A DNA stretch of 41,542 nucleotides from CAZKVU01 sp964556475 (GCA_964556475.1 CAZKVU010000008.1:1-41542); one strand, 5' to 3'; positions 13,766 through 22,777 are shown, counted from the first letter of the stretch. Made by a program: numbers and translations. Notes: generated by a model from the sequence alone, not told the origin.

Positions 13766-15868
13766 ATGCTTAAGCTGAGAGAAGCGCCTATATCTTCTTT
13801 GCCACGAACATCACCTCGTACAATTAATGTTCTTCGCAAGCTCGGTATTAATACCTTTTTTGATCTAATACATTACTTTCCTTCACGATATGAGGATTAT
13901 TCGCGCATAGTATCAATTGGCGACATGATGTCGACGAGCCCGATAGATCCTGTTGAACAAACAGATGAGCTCTTTTCGCACAATAAAGTTACCATAAAGG
14001 GCCGCATAATGAAGTTTAATACTGTCTTTACTCGGAGAGGATTCACAATGCAAAAGGCTTTTATAGACGATGAGTCCGGTTCAACAGAATTAACATGGTT
14101 TAATCAGCAGTACCTTCGACAGGTTATTAAGCCGGGTTTTTACATCGCGGCTTCAGGTAAGGTACGATTGGGTAATAAAGGAAATGAATTTGTTGCCGAA
14201 TCGTATGAAGTTTCAGAATATCCTATAACGGAATCAATACATAGTGGTCGCATAGTGCCTATTTATCCTGTTACCAGTGGTTTAAGCGTCAAGACGCTGA
14301 GAGAAAAGATTTTTAATGTTGTTTCAGAATTTTCAGGTTATATAGAAGAATTTTTACCTAAGGATTTTATTTCTGAGGGTGGCTACGATAGCGCTTCAAC
14401 TACATACAGAAATATACATTTTCCGGAAAATCTTGACAAAGCGCAGCAAGCACGAAAGAGAATAGCATTCGATGAAATATTTACATTACAGTTATCATCG
14501 AACATTACAAAAAAATTGTGGCACGAGGAGAAGGTTCGGATAAAACTTGAGATAAAAAAACACAGTAAAGAACTTGCTTCTTTTATACAGTCACTGCCGT
14601 TCACATTAACAAACGCTCAAAAGAGGGTTCTTAACGATATTTTACATGATCTTGAACAAGAGCAGCCAATGAATAGATTGTTACAAGGAGATGTTGGAAG
14701 TGGTAAAACAATTATCGCTGCGCTTGCTGCATATCTAATTCATCTTAACAACCACACAACGCTATATATGGCCCCAACTGAAATTCTTGCCCAGCAACAT
14801 TTTGAATCATTCACTAAGATTTTCAGCCTTCTAAAAAAACCCATTAAAATATCGCTCGTGACTGGAAAGAAAAAGCCGTCCCGCGAAGAACTAGATGAAA
14901 GCTCTGTTATTATCGGCACACATGCATTGTTGTCGGCAAAACATGACTTTAATAGCGTTGGGCTTGTTATTGTTGATGAACAGCATAAATTCGGCGTCTC
15001 TCAAAGAGCACAGTTAAAAGAGAAGGGGATACATCCACACCTCTTGAGCATGACAGCAACCCCGATTCCGCGAACTGTTGCTCTAACATTGTATGGAGAG
15101 CTTGATATTTCAATCATTGATGAAATGCCAAAAGGTCGTGTCCCAGTTAAAACGCGACTTATCGCCCACAGCAAGCGAGATAAAGCATATTCTTGGATTA
15201 ATGACACTATTATGAAAGAACAGATTCAGGCTTTTATTATTTGCCCATTTGTTGATGAATCAAATACCGATACACTCAAAAGCATAAAGGCAGTGAATAC
15301 CGAGTATGAAAGGCTTAAAAAAGATATTTTTCCGCATTTGCGCATGGGCTTACTGCATGGAAAACTCAAATCGCAGGAAAAGGATGATATTATGAGAAGT
15401 TTTGCAGAGGGATCGTTGGATATTCTAGTTTCAACGCCTGTCGTTGAAGTTGGCATTGATGTGCCGAACGCTACCATCATACTTATAGAGGGCGCGGAAC
15501 GATTTGGGCTAGCTCAGCTCCATCAATTAAGGGGTCGTGTCGGTAGATCAGATAAGCAATCATATTGCTTCTTATTTGAAACTGATGAAACCCGTGAAAA
15601 TAATAAGCGCCTTCGCTACTTTGAAACTGAGCACAGTGGATTTAAATTAGCATATTTTGACCTAAAATCGCGTGGTAGTGGAACCGTTTTTGGTACGCAA
15701 CAACATGGTCTTAGCGATATGAGAGTTGCAACGCTTGATGATGAATTTCTTATTGAAAAAAGTCTTCAGCATGCGCAGGACTTTATCCAGCGCTATAAAC
15801 TTGATGATTTTGAGGAATTACAAACCCGTATTAATACACTTAATATGAAACGAATTGCGAGAAATTGA
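13766..15868 (+). CDS. recG: ATP-dependent DNA helicase RecG
   Basis: 700 residues, usual size. N-terminal wedge/OB region (about 1-200: TFFDLIHYFPSRYEDYSRI, KVTIKGRIM). Helicase domain 1 has Walker A GDVGSGKTI, the Q-rich TEILAQQHFESF, and motif II DEQHKFG (usual DEQHRFG). MTATPIPRT is motif III, and VEVGIDVPNAT and QLRGRVGR are motifs V and VI. It remodels stalled replication forks and D-loops. It begins 3 nt after the small membrane protein gene. Confidence 0.97.
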   Translation: MLKLREAPISSLPRTSPRTINVLRKLGINTFFDLIHYFPSRYEDYSRIVSIGDMMSTSPIDPVEQTDELFSHNKVTIKGRIMKFNTVFTRRGFTMQKAFIDDESGSTELTWFNQQYLRQVIKPGFYIAASGKVRLGNKGNEFVAESYEVSEYPITESIHSGRIVPIYPVTSGLSVKTLREKIFNVVSEFSGYIEEFLPKDFISEGGYDSASTTYRNIHFPENLDKAQQARKRIAFDEIFTLQLSSNITKKLWHEEKVRIKLEIKKHSKELASFIQSLPFTLTNAQKRVLNDILHDLEQEQPMNRLLQGDVGSGKTIIAALAAYLIHLNNHTTLYMAPTEILAQQHFESFTKIFSLLKKPIKISLVTGKKKPSREELDESSVIIGTHALLSAKHDFNSVGLVIVDEQHKFGVSQRAQLKEKGIHPHLLSMTATPIPRTVALTLYGELDISIIDEMPKGRVPVKTRLIAHSKRDKAYSWINDTIMKEQIQAFIICPFVDESNTDTLKSIKAVNTEYERLKKDIFPHLRMGLLHGKLKSQEKDDIMRSFAEGSLDILVSTPVVEVGIDVPNATIILIEGAERFGLAQLHQLRGRVGRSDKQSYCFLFETDETRENNKRLRYFETEHSGFKLAYFDLKSRGSGTVFGTQQHGLSDMRVATLDDEFLIEKSLQHAQDFIQRYKLDDFEELQTRINTLNMKRIARN

Positions 15869-15887
15869 TTCGTATTGTACAATACGA
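15855..15887 (+). promoter_or_regulatory. rpmF promoter overlapping an 18-bp palindrome
   Basis: TTGCGA (15855-15860), 17-nt spacer, TACAAT (15878-15883), then 8 nt to the rpmF ATG at 15892. The -10 lies in the perfect palindrome TCGTATTGTACAATACGA (15870-15887), which could be an operator or simply a self-complementary -10 region. Confidence 0.6.
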
Positions 15888-15891
15888 TATT

Positions 15892-16029
15892 ATGCCACCA
15901 GTACCCAAAAAAAGAGCATCAACACAGCGAAAAGGTAAGCGTAGGGCAGCGAGAAAGCGCGCATTGCCACAAATTGTGTATGATAAAGTAACAGGTAAAC
16001 CACGACAATCACATCGTAAGGCAAAATAA
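15892..16029 (+). CDS. rpmF: Ribosomal protein bL32 (short)
   Basis: 45 residues: starts MPPVPKKRASTQRKGKRRAA, the typical L32 N-terminus (AVPKRRTSKSRKGKRR in other bacteria), and ends with the basic GKPRQSHRKAK. The usual zinc cysteines are absent and the protein is shorter than the normal 55-60 residues. A 50S component. It has its own promoter with a predicted leaderless start, follows recG, and its stop lies one base before nusB. Confidence 0.9.
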   Translation: MPPVPKKRASTQRKGKRRAARKRALPQIVYDKVTGKPRQSHRKAK

Positions 16030-16030
16030 T

Positions 16031-16441
16031 ATGGACAAACGTCATGTGCGCAGGCTCAAAATTGTTCAAGAGCTTTATGCTGTAACATATCCTGACTCAC
16101 TTACACACAAAAGCCTTTCTGATAAAACAAAGGACATTATGAAGCATGCCCCTGAATTTGATACGCTTATTCAAGATGTAGCTCAGAAGTATACTGTTGA
16201 TAAAATTGCCCGCGTTGATATTTCTATCCTTCGCAATGCTTTGTATGAGCTTAACATTGAAAGAAAGACACCACCTAAAGTTATTATTAATGAAGCTGTG
16301 GAGTTAGCAAAGGAATTGGGGAGCGAGAAATCTCCTTCGTTTGTAAATGCTGTTCTGGGAAAAATTTATGAAGCCCATACTGGCCATCAGCCAGATAATA
16401 CATTACAAGATTCACAGGATACACATGTCACTTCAGAATGA
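16031..16441 (+). CDS. nusB: Transcription antitermination factor NusB
   Basis: 136 residues, all-helical, with the family core VDKIARVDISILRNALYEL and PPKVIINEAVELAKELGSEKSPSFVNAVLGKI. NusB with NusE (S10) binds boxA RNA and prevents early termination in rRNA transcripts. It is in a cluster with rpmF, rnc and rpsP, all ribosome-related. It overlaps rnc by 17 nt. Confidence 0.94.
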   Translation: MDKRHVRRLKIVQELYAVTYPDSLTHKSLSDKTKDIMKHAPEFDTLIQDVAQKYTVDKIARVDISILRNALYELNIERKTPPKVIINEAVELAKELGSEKSPSFVNAVLGKIYEAHTGHQPDNTLQDSQDTHVTSE

Positions 16442-17129
16442 TCATATAAAGGAAATCGAGGAAAAAATAGGGATTTCGTTTAGCGATAAAATTTTGTTAA
16501 CGAATGCATTTGTCCACAGGTCGTACCATAACGAAAATCCGGCTTTCGAAATTCCATCTAATGAGAAGCTCGAATTCTTAGGGGACAGTGTTCTATCTTT
16601 AGTAACGTCAGTGTATCTTTTTAAGAATTATCCTGACTATAAAGAAGGAGATTACACTGATATGAAAGCTGCTATTGTTAATACAACAAGTTTATACACA
16701 GCTTCTCAGGATCTAGGACTTGGTAAATTCCTCTTTTTATCCAAAGGCGAGGAGGAAAATGATGGAAGACAAAATAAATCAATACTAGCAGACTGTTTTG
16801 AAGCCCTACTGGGGGTTATTTATCTTGAGAAAGGTTTTGAAACAGCATATGACTTCGTGGTAACCTATTTATTTAGAGATACTTTGGATAATATTATCTC
16901 TAAAAAACTTTATATGCCGTCAAAAAATGTTCTGCAGGAATATTATCAGGAAAAATTTAAAAAACTTCCCGAATACAAAGTTGAGGGTGAGTCAGGACCC
17001 GAGCATGATAAAAAGTATTATGTCGGAGTTTATGACGGTAATAATAAACTTGGCATTGGAGAAGGTAAATCTAAAAAGGAAGCAGAAGAAAGTGCAGCTC
17101 GTGAGGCTTTACAAAAGCTCGGTATATGA
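16425..17129 (+). CDS. rnc: Ribonuclease III
   Basis: 234 residues from the ATG at 16425 (MSLQNDHIKE); longer forms would lie inside nusB. RNase III signature NEKLEFLGDSVLSLV (47-61) with metal-binding E50/D54 type residues, and DCFEALLGVIYLEKG for the second acidic pair. The dsRNA-binding domain (about 160-234) has NVLQEYYQEKFKKLPEYKV and KKEAEESAAREALQKL. It cuts double-stranded RNA. A perfect-looking substrate, the 27-bp stem around pre-16S rRNA, is in this same window at 39440-41044. Confidence 0.96.
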   Translation: MSLQNDHIKEIEEKIGISFSDKILLTNAFVHRSYHNENPAFEIPSNEKLEFLGDSVLSLVTSVYLFKNYPDYKEGDYTDMKAAIVNTTSLYTASQDLGLGKFLFLSKGEEENDGRQNKSILADCFEALLGVIYLEKGFETAYDFVVTYLFRDTLDNIISKKLYMPSKNVLQEYYQEKFKKLPEYKVEGESGPEHDKKYYVGVYDGNNKLGIGEGKSKKEAEESAAREALQKLGI

Positions 17130-17135
17130 TATAAT
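17130..17135 (+). promoter_or_regulatory. -10 element of rpsP
   Basis: TATAAT at the end of rnc, 9 nt before the rpsP ATG. TTTACA (17108-17113) with a 16-nt spacer is a reasonable -35, giving a near-leaderless rpsP-khpA transcript. Confidence 0.6.
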
Positions 17136-17144
17136 GGAATACTT

Positions 17145-17381
17145 ATGGCACTGAAAATTAAATTAACGCGAATTGGCCGGAAAAATGAACCTAAGTATAG
17201 ACTTGTTATTGCTGAAGAACACAGCAAACGTGATGGTAAATACTTAGAAAAAATTGGTTTCTATGATCCTGTTGCAGCAAATCCTGTACTCGATGTTAAC
17301 AAGGACCGATTAAAGTATTGGCTCAGTCAAGGAGCTCAATTTACACGAGGCACCTATCGCCTACTTAAGAGCCAAATATGA
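17145..17381 (+). CDS. rpsP: Ribosomal protein bS16
   Basis: 78 residues with the S16 pattern KIKLTRIGRKNEPKYRLVIAE, DGKYLEKIGFYDP and RLKYWLSQGAQFTRGTYRLL. A 30S assembly protein. It overlaps khpA by 4 nt (ATGA), the common rpsP-khpA pair. Confidence 0.97.
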   Translation: MALKIKLTRIGRKNEPKYRLVIAEEHSKRDGKYLEKIGFYDPVAANPVLDVNKDRLKYWLSQGAQFTRGTYRLLKSQI

Positions 17382-17665
17382 GTAGCGATCTCCACAAACT
17401 ACTTGAGTATATTCTTCAAAATATTGTTGATAACCCTGATGCTATTTCAATAACAGATGAATCTGAAGAGGGAATTATGAGATTTAATGTAACGCTTGAT
17501 GATGCTGACTATGCACGGGTGATTGGTCGCCAGGGATACACTATCAAAGCGCTTACAGATGTCTTGAGATTATGTGACTCTCGGAAAAATGATGCACAGC
17601 CATCAAAGGTCTATATAAATATATCTTCATCAGCTTCGCCTTCTACTGAGGACCAAATGGAGTAA
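17378..17665 (+). CDS. khpA: KH-domain RNA-binding protein KhpA
   Basis: 95 residues: a single KH type II domain with the GxxG-type loop VIGRQGYTIKAL (about 49-60), preceded by FNVTLDDADYARV. KhpA with KhpB binds RNA and affects cell division and envelope genes in Firmicutes. It is linked to rpsP by a 4-nt overlap. The last 23 nt overlap the convergent pilin gene. Confidence 0.9.
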   Translation: MSSDLHKLLEYILQNIVDNPDAISITDESEEGIMRFNVTLDDADYARVIGRQGYTIKALTDVLRLCDSRKNDAQPSKVYINISSSASPSTEDQME

Positions 17666-18086
17666 GGCAATAATTACAGGTTCCCGCACCGCCGTTACAT
17701 GTTCCATATCCATTGCCACATGTCGTACCATTTTGTTCAACTCGAGCCATAAGTCTATATGTTTGACAATCGGTTGTACATGAGGTGTTTAAACCGCTTT
17801 CAGTGTTCATGCCAACATAAGAGTACGAGAAACTACCAGGGTCAGTAGGTATTTTCTCAATGTAATTGTAATACGTTAAGCCAGTTAGACTGCTCTCTGG
17901 GTATGTATTATAATCTGCTTTATATGCTTCAAGTGCCAACTGAATTTGAGCTAAATCTGACTTTCGTCGAGAATCTCGAGAATCAGATTGCGCGTTTGTA
18001 TACATGTAGAGTGCTGCGCTTGCAAGAATGGCAATTATAGAGATCGAGATCATGAGTTCAAGATATGTAAAACCTTTTCGCAACAT
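17643..18086 (-). CDS. Type IV pilin-like protein (GspG-like)
   Basis: 147 residues. Class III signal: short basic leader MLRKG then FTYLELMISISIIAILASAAL; cleavage expected after G5, E5 of the mature protein (FTYLE) present. A central stretch DSRRKSDLAQIQLALEAYKADYNTYPES is the typical alpha1-C and loop of GspG/minor pilins. The C-terminal part has six clustered cysteines (about 102-141), likely disulfides. Last gene of the minus-strand pilus operon, 43 nt after pilO. It needs prepilin peptidase PilD, which is not in the window. Confidence 0.88.
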   Translation of the reverse strand: MLRKGFTYLELMISISIIAILASAALYMYTNAQSDSRDSRRKSDLAQIQLALEAYKADYNTYPESSLTGLTYYNYIEKIPTDPGSFSYSYVGMNTESGLNTSCTTDCQTYRLMARVEQNGTTCGNGYGTCNGGAGTCNYCLTPFGPQ

Positions 18087-18129
18087 ACATTCATGCTAAT
18101 ATCTTTACTGACAAAAAGCAAGCTATTAA

Positions 18130-18864
18130 TTAGGGTGTTGGCGTTGGAATTAATGAAAAATCCTGGGTTGTATTTTGAAATGGATTTGTCTTAGGAGAGT
18201 AATTATCACCAGAATTATTGATAAAGGCATTTGCAGAATCCGGAGTCAAACTCAGGGTAGCAATAACCTTACGAATGTCTTGGATTTGAGTAAGATAATT
18301 ATCATCTCTCTTGGTGAGGAATCCTGATCCCTTTTCTATATGTTTGCTATGAAAATATAAAGTAAAGGTTAAGTCCTGAGATGTCAGATCATAAAAAATC
18401 GTATCAATTGTGGCGAGTTTCCCTGTTTTGAAAAAATAATTAGACATAAGATCCGTAAAGCCCTCCATGTTTGCAATGCTTCTTACATTGATACCAAGTT
18501 TTTCATCATTATCATCGCTAAATGGGGATGAAAAATTCTGAATTTGTAGATTGTTGTTCTGCAGCAGTGAAATATTTTTGAACAATGAGAATCGATCAGG
18601 GTTATCTGGATAAACAGATTGCAGCACTTTCATATCATCATCTAAATTTGCTCCTTCATATGAATCAATTTTTGTTAATTCATTCTTAATTCTTGTAATT
18701 TCCTGCTGTTCATTGATTACATTTTGTCTTAATTCAAGATACTTATTTATCTGAAGAGGGAGTATCACAACCAATAAGGTAAGGAAAAAAACCAATGAAA
18801 AGATATACGGCCAATGATGCCTTAACATCAAAGTTAGGTATGTGTTATTGACTCTGAACTTCAT
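18130..18864 (-). CDS. pilO: PilO-like pilus alignment protein
   Basis: 244 residues. One membrane helix at about 17-37, then a coiled coil (about 38-70: LELRQNVINEQQEITRIKNEL) and a small alpha/beta domain, the PilO layout, then a disordered Ser/Thr/Pro tail. It overlaps pilN by 20 nt. With PilM and PilN it forms the inner-membrane ring that links the assembly motor to the pilus. Assigned by order and topology as sequence similarity in this family is low. Confidence 0.75.
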   Translation of the reverse strand: MKFRVNNTYLTLMLRHHWPYIFSLVFFLTLLVVILPLQINKYLELRQNVINEQQEITRIKNELTKIDSYEGANLDDDMKVLQSVYPDNPDRFSLFKNISLLQNNNLQIQNFSSPFSDDNDEKLGINVRSIANMEGFTDLMSNYFFKTGKLATIDTIFYDLTSQDLTFTLYFHSKHIEKGSGFLTKRDDNYLTQIQDIRKVIATLSLTPDSANAFINNSGDNYSPKTNPFQNTTQDFSLIPTPTP

Positions 18865-19411
18865 TATTGAATTCTAAACTTACTTTAAGCGTCAAGGCCT
18901 CCGGTCCGCCTGCAAAGACTATATTACTTAATTTAATCGATGTGAACTCCTTTAAAAAATCTTTTGATTCCAAAACACCTAAAAATTTAGTGAGTGCAAG
19001 TACATCGGGAAATTCTAGTTCGATCGTTGCAATGTTAGGACTGGAAAAACTGATTCGGTTTAATGTTCCATCTGCACCATCATGCGGTAGATACTTATTA
19101 AGTCTCTCATAATAAACCGCAAAATCTGGTGATTGATCAGTGACGGTTTTTAATGCCACCATCTTGCTATTTAGCAGCTTAATTTTATCTGATATTGGTT
19201 TTTTTGCATTGAGCTCTGTTTTTAAAGAAATTTTTTCATCTGCAGAAGCATCGAGTTTTTTCTTTAAGTTTTGTTGAGCGATAAATAATGCAGCGAGAAG
19301 CAATACAACAATGACTCCAACGACAACAGTTATACGGCGCCCCTGTTGAAAATAGCGCTCGATTTTGTAGTAATTATTCTTTTTTACGAGTAGGTTAATG
19401 TCTAGATCCAT
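18845..19411 (-). CDS. pilN: PilN-like pilus alignment protein
   Basis: 188 residues. The N-terminal DLDINLL (2-8) is the PilN motif that inserts into PilM. One membrane helix at about 29-47 and a coiled coil (about 50-90) precede a ferredoxin-like domain. It begins 1 nt after the pilM stop. It pairs with PilO at the membrane. Confidence 0.82.
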   Translation of the reverse strand: MDLDINLLVKKNNYYKIERYFQQGRRITVVVGVIVVLLLAALFIAQQNLKKKLDASADEKISLKTELNAKKPISDKIKLLNSKMVALKTVTDQSPDFAVYYERLNKYLPHDGADGTLNRISFSSPNIATIELEFPDVLALTKFLGVLESKDFLKEFTSIKLSNIVFAGGPEALTLKVSLEFNNEVQSQ

Positions 19412-19412
19412 A

Positions 19413-20453
19413 TTATCGTAATGCTCCGCCTATTGTCGGAATGAGCATTTGCCAATCGTTCTTAAAATAATCCGAAACCTGATTATTTTCAAACAATTCA
19501 TAGGGGCTGTATAATTTTACGGGTGATCCGAGAAGAGCAGTTAGCTTTGCATCAATACCCATTATTTTTGAACCTTCCCCAAAAAGATATACGTTCAGAA
19601 TTTTGCCTTGAAGCAGGTCCTTAGAGGAAATAAGAAAACGTCTAAATTCTGAGACGAATTCATTGAGTGGGGAAGCGAGCAGTGTGTTAAGATCTTGACC
19701 CTGAAGCCGCTGAGAAAAACCAATTCTTTGGAAAAGCTCGTCAATTTTATTTTCGTCGATAGGGAAACTTGCCTTAATGTCTCGTTTGAAAAGTTCAACA
19801 CCAAGTGGAAAATTATGAACCTGAATAGGAATGCTTGTCTGAGCATCCATAAGAAAGATAGTGCTTGATGTATAGCCGAAATTAACAAACATATTTGCAC
19901 CAGGCGTTGGTGATTCTGTTTTTTTTAGCTGAGCTGATGCGAGTAAGTAACGCAACGTCGCACTTGTCTCGTTTTCAACAGACTGCGGTAGCAAAGCAGC
20001 GCCTTCTGCTATTTTTGTTACAACATCAATAATCGCCGCTGCCGCCGCCACTAACAAAATTCTAGACTTGTTTGCTTTCTTATCTCTGGAAAGTGTGTAC
20101 ACATCAAGATTCACCTTATCAATTGGAATCGGAATAAACTGATCTGCCTGATACTTTACCGCTGAAATGAGCTCTTTGTCAGTCAGTGAAGGCATATCTA
20201 AAATTCGTGTATAACTTTGAGTGTCAGGGATGACGATGTTCACCTCGCGCTTATTAAATTTAGCCTCAGCTACAATTTTAGAAACAATCGTAGCTGCATC
20301 GTGAATCATTTCATCAGTATTATTAAGGTAAGGATTTGATGAATATTCGCTATAAGTTGCTGCGTGCGCTAACAAACTATCTTTTTTCTGTTCAATATCA
20401 ACCGCTTTGATAAATTTTTCACCAATATCAAGACAGAAGACAGTATTTGCCAT
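19413..20453 (-). CDS. pilM: PilM-like actin-fold pilus assembly ATPase
   Basis: 346 residues, FtsA-like fold: phosphate-1 region VFCLDIGEKFIKAVDI (5-20), LTDKELISAVKYQADQFIPIPID as in PilM, second phosphate loop MFVNFGYTSSTIFLMD (about 187-202), and NVYLFGEGSKIMGIDAKL near the C-terminus. It is cytoplasmic and binds the PilN tail. The gene starts 40 nt after the upstream pseudopilin stop. Confidence 0.9.
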   Translation of the reverse strand: MANTVFCLDIGEKFIKAVDIEQKKDSLLAHAATYSEYSSNPYLNNTDEMIHDAATIVSKIVAEAKFNKREVNIVIPDTQSYTRILDMPSLTDKELISAVKYQADQFIPIPIDKVNLDVYTLSRDKKANKSRILLVAAAAAIIDVVTKIAEGAALLPQSVENETSATLRYLLASAQLKKTESPTPGANMFVNFGYTSSTIFLMDAQTSIPIQVHNFPLGVELFKRDIKASFPIDENKIDELFQRIGFSQRLQGQDLNTLLASPLNEFVSEFRRFLISSKDLLQGKILNVYLFGEGSKIMGIDAKLTALLGSPVKLYSPYELFENNQVSDYFKNDWQMLIPTIGGALR

Positions 20454-20493
20454 ATCTTAACAGTATCGGAAAATACGGCAAATAAGTCAAGTT

Positions 20494-21066
20494 TTATTGA
20501 GGACGAAGCTGTACTTTGGTCTGATATTGTAGGGTTGCGCTTTCATCAGTTCTACCACCAGAACCTGCCTGGGTCACAGTAAAACCTATTGAAACAACGG
20601 GTTGAGAATATGTCGAGCCTCTGTCGCATGATAAAGTAAAACTTGAAACACTCACTTTATTTGAAGTTAGATACACTGTGCTCATCACAGAGCTGCTCGA
20701 TGCAATTTTTCCGCTTGATAGAGCGAAATTAAAATATGATCCGCTTCTATCAAGAAAGTACATCGTGCTGGAATATGATGATGAGGCAGTTGAACATACT
20801 TCATTTCCCGATGTTGGAGGCGATGCTGAATGAATCGAAATAGCATTATCCTTTACCAGAGTTTCAATAATGCCAAGTGCTCCGTCACCATTTGTCTTTA
20901 CCTGTTGCAATACATACACTTTTGCCTGAGCTCTAACATGTGCAAAAAATAATCCGAATAATGCTGGAATAATCATTGCAACTATTGCAATAACAATAAG
21001 GGTTTCTATAAGTGTGAACCCTTGAATTTTACTACGTTTTTTAATCTTCATAGTTTTTAGTTCCAT
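20494..21066 (-). CDS. Minor pseudopilin (PilW/GspJ-like)
   Basis: 190 residues, or 185 if the ATG at 21051 is used. Basic leader ending QG, then FTLIETLIVIAIVAMIIPALFG (class III signal, Glu5 present). The rest is beta-rich and Ser/Thr-rich with three cysteines. The longer start overlaps the upstream gene by 10 nt; the shorter gives a more usual leader length. Probably part of the tip complex that primes pilus assembly. Confidence 0.82.
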   Translation of the reverse strand: MELKTMKIKKRSKIQGFTLIETLIVIAIVAMIIPALFGLFFAHVRAQAKVYVLQQVKTNGDGALGIIETLVKDNAISIHSASPPTSGNEVCSTASSSYSSTMYFLDRSGSYFNFALSSGKIASSSSVMSTVYLTSNKVSVSSFTLSCDRGSTYSQPVVSIGFTVTQAGSGGRTDESATLQYQTKVQLRPQ

Positions 21067-21530
21067 AATGAAAATACAGTATCAACTGGTACGGTATACG
21101 TGCGCGAGGCATCTCTCCATTGGACAGATATTCGTATGCTCACTTGTGTACCCGTACCAATGAGTGTTGCTTCTCTGAGGAAGCGGTTATTTAACCCGAA
21201 TGTTGTTCCGCAGCTTCCTGAAACAGGCCAACTGATGGTTGTACTGTTAAAACAATAGGTAACACCTGGATCAGCAGCAGACCGGGCAGCAAACGTACTC
21301 CAAGACGTCTCCTTTTCTCCACGCAACCATTCTTCAAGTTCGTCGCCATAGCGCGAAGCAAGAATCCTATCCTGATTATATTTCGAACGTGAAAGTGAAA
21401 TACTTGTTGCGTATGCTGCTGAAATAAAAATGATTGATAATATTGAAATAGCAATAAGTACTTCAATCATAGAAAGTCCCGCTTCTGACTGACCAAGATT
21501 GTTATTATGCTTTTTTCTACTAAAGATCAT
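21057..21530 (-). CDS. Minor pseudopilin (PilV/GspI-like)
   Basis: 157 residues. Leader to about residue 18, then LSMIEVLIAISILSIIFISAAYA (Glu5 present), the GspI/PilV pattern with L at the place of the usual F. Cysteines at about 102 and 112 could pair. It follows the FimT-like gene by 12 nt and overlaps the next gene. Confidence 0.82.
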   Translation of the reverse strand: MIFSRKKHNNNLGQSEAGLSMIEVLIAISILSIIFISAAYATSISLSRSKYNQDRILASRYGDELEEWLRGEKETSWSTFAARSAADPGVTYCFNSTTISWPVSGSCGTTFGLNNRFLREATLIGTGTQVSIRISVQWRDASRTYTVPVDTVFSLWN

Positions 21531-21542
21531 GCTTTTTTATTT

Positions 21543-22001
21543 CTACGGACAATTACAATCCGACTCAATTGTTTCATCAACAGTACCAGATGCAGCTATT
21601 GTTACTTTCCGACATTGAGAAGTAGAGCTATCTTGTAGAATTACGCATTCCGCTGCACTGCTCAATGCAATTGTTTTATATGTAACTGATCCGGACGCGT
21701 CAATCGTTATTGTTGATGGCAGTGTATAGGAAAGTTCCGCAGAACAGCCTGTTGGAGTAACTGTATATGCGGTAGTTGTCCAACTTACTTGATATGTCCC
21801 AGAGTATGAAGCACACATCGCCTGCTTAGAACTTGCTTGTTTTCGTGCTTGATTTAATGTGCTTATGAATAATTGCGTTTCCTTTTTCAGTGTCTGCTTT
21901 CGAGAGAACGTTTTGTATGCTGAAATAAACATCGTCGAGCTTAAAGCAATAATTCCCATGACAACAATAAGTTCGACGAAAGTAAATCCATGGCGGCGCA
22001 T
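21543..22001 (-). CDS. Minor pseudopilin (FimT/GspH-like)
   Basis: 152 residues from the ATG at 22001: MRRHG then FTFVELIVVMGIIALSSTMFISA, with Glu5. TLNQARKQASSKQAMCASYSG is the GspH-type region. An open frame extends 12 codons further up, but its start lies in the -35 of a good promoter on minus: TTGACT (22037-22032), 18 nt, TATTCT (22013-22008), 6 nt, ATG at 22001. First gene of the minus-strand pilus operon, with a predicted leaderless start. Confidence 0.84.
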   Translation of the reverse strand: MRRHGFTFVELIVVMGIIALSSTMFISAYKTFSRKQTLKKETQLFISTLNQARKQASSKQAMCASYSGTYQVSWTTTAYTVTPTGCSAELSYTLPSTITIDASGSVTYKTIALSSAAECVILQDSSTSQCRKVTIAASGTVDETIESDCNCP

Positions 22002-22070
22002 ACATTTAGAATAGCAACTAATCAATGTGAAAGTCAACTCTCGTTCAACTAAAAATGCACTTTAAGATAT

Positions 22071-22736
22071 TCAGGTAATATAATTTTGAATAAGAAGCTG
22101 ATCAAATGCGTATTCCGGTTGGACATTATAATCGTTCATGAGAGCTTTCGTGGAAAGTGCAGATCTGAGAAGTTTTATACTTTTTTCAAGGTTATCTCTT
22201 TGATATGAGCCCTTTTCTACCTCATTCAGTAATGCGGAATGCGTTGATACAATAAGCTCATCAATAGCATTTGCGTATCCATCCTTCTTCATACTTCCTG
22301 ACAAATCAAGTGCCTCTTCGAGCGTTTCGAAAGCAAGGAAATTTTTCTTAACATTTTTACTTCGAGGCGATGGCTCTGTGCTGTCCTGATGTAAACGTAC
22401 AACGTGACAGCGAGATTCGATTGTTGGTAAAAGTCCATAAGCAGTCGACACCACAAGAACAAAGTGTGTGTTATCAGAATGTTCCTCCAGAGTTTTTAAA
22501 AAAGCATTTTGTGCTTCCTTCTTGGCCGTATTAAACTGATTAATAATCACTATTTTATTAAACGGAGCATTGACCACAAATTTGTGTATTTCTCGAATTT
22601 GATCTATTGTAATTGTTGTTGCTTCTGGATCATACGTAAAAATGTAGAAATGAGGTATTGAGTACTTTTTACTCAGCTCGGAAACATATTGTTTTACCTC
22701 TTTCTTACGGTCCGAAACTAGAATTGATGGAATCAT
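22071..22736 (-). CDS. holB: DNA polymerase III delta' -like clamp-loader subunit
   Basis: 221 residues, shorter than typical delta' (about 330). Contains the AAA+ pattern ITIDQIREIHKFVVNAPFN, KIVIINQFNTAKKEAQNAFLKTLEEHSDNTHFVLV and LLPTIESRCHVVRL (sensor 1 and SRC motif). The N-terminal Walker A region is missing, as fits the non-ATPase delta' role, and the C-terminal collar is short. It is unrelated to pili but sits between the two divergent pilus operons. Confidence 0.82.
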   Translation of the reverse strand: MIPSILVSDRKKEVKQYVSELSKKYSIPHFYIFTYDPEATTITIDQIREIHKFVVNAPFNKIVIINQFNTAKKEAQNAFLKTLEEHSDNTHFVLVVSTAYGLLPTIESRCHVVRLHQDSTEPSPRSKNVKKNFLAFETLEEALDLSGSMKKDGYANAIDELIVSTHSALLNEVEKGSYQRDNLEKSIKLLRSALSTKALMNDYNVQPEYAFDQLLIQNYIT

Positions 22737-22742
22737 AGCTCA

Positions 22743-22771
22743 TTGCATTTTACTACAAATTTTTTTATAGT
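22743..22771 (+). promoter_or_regulatory. pilB promoter
   Basis: TTGCAT (22743-22748), 17-nt spacer, TATAGT (22766-22771), then 6 nt to the ATG at 22778, predicting a leaderless pilBTC mRNA. It lies just upstream of the divergent holB start. Confidence 0.7.
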
Positions 22772-22777
22772 GAATGT

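Noticed and set aside
14383..15480. Antisense frames over recG, and similar frames over thrS, pheT, pilB, pilT and others
   Set aside because: They have no recognisable protein features and mirror the codon structure of well-supported genes on the other strand.
16347..16424. Longer start of rnc within nusB
   Set aside because: The extra 26 residues have no RNase III similarity; the ATG at 16425 gives the usual N-terminus.
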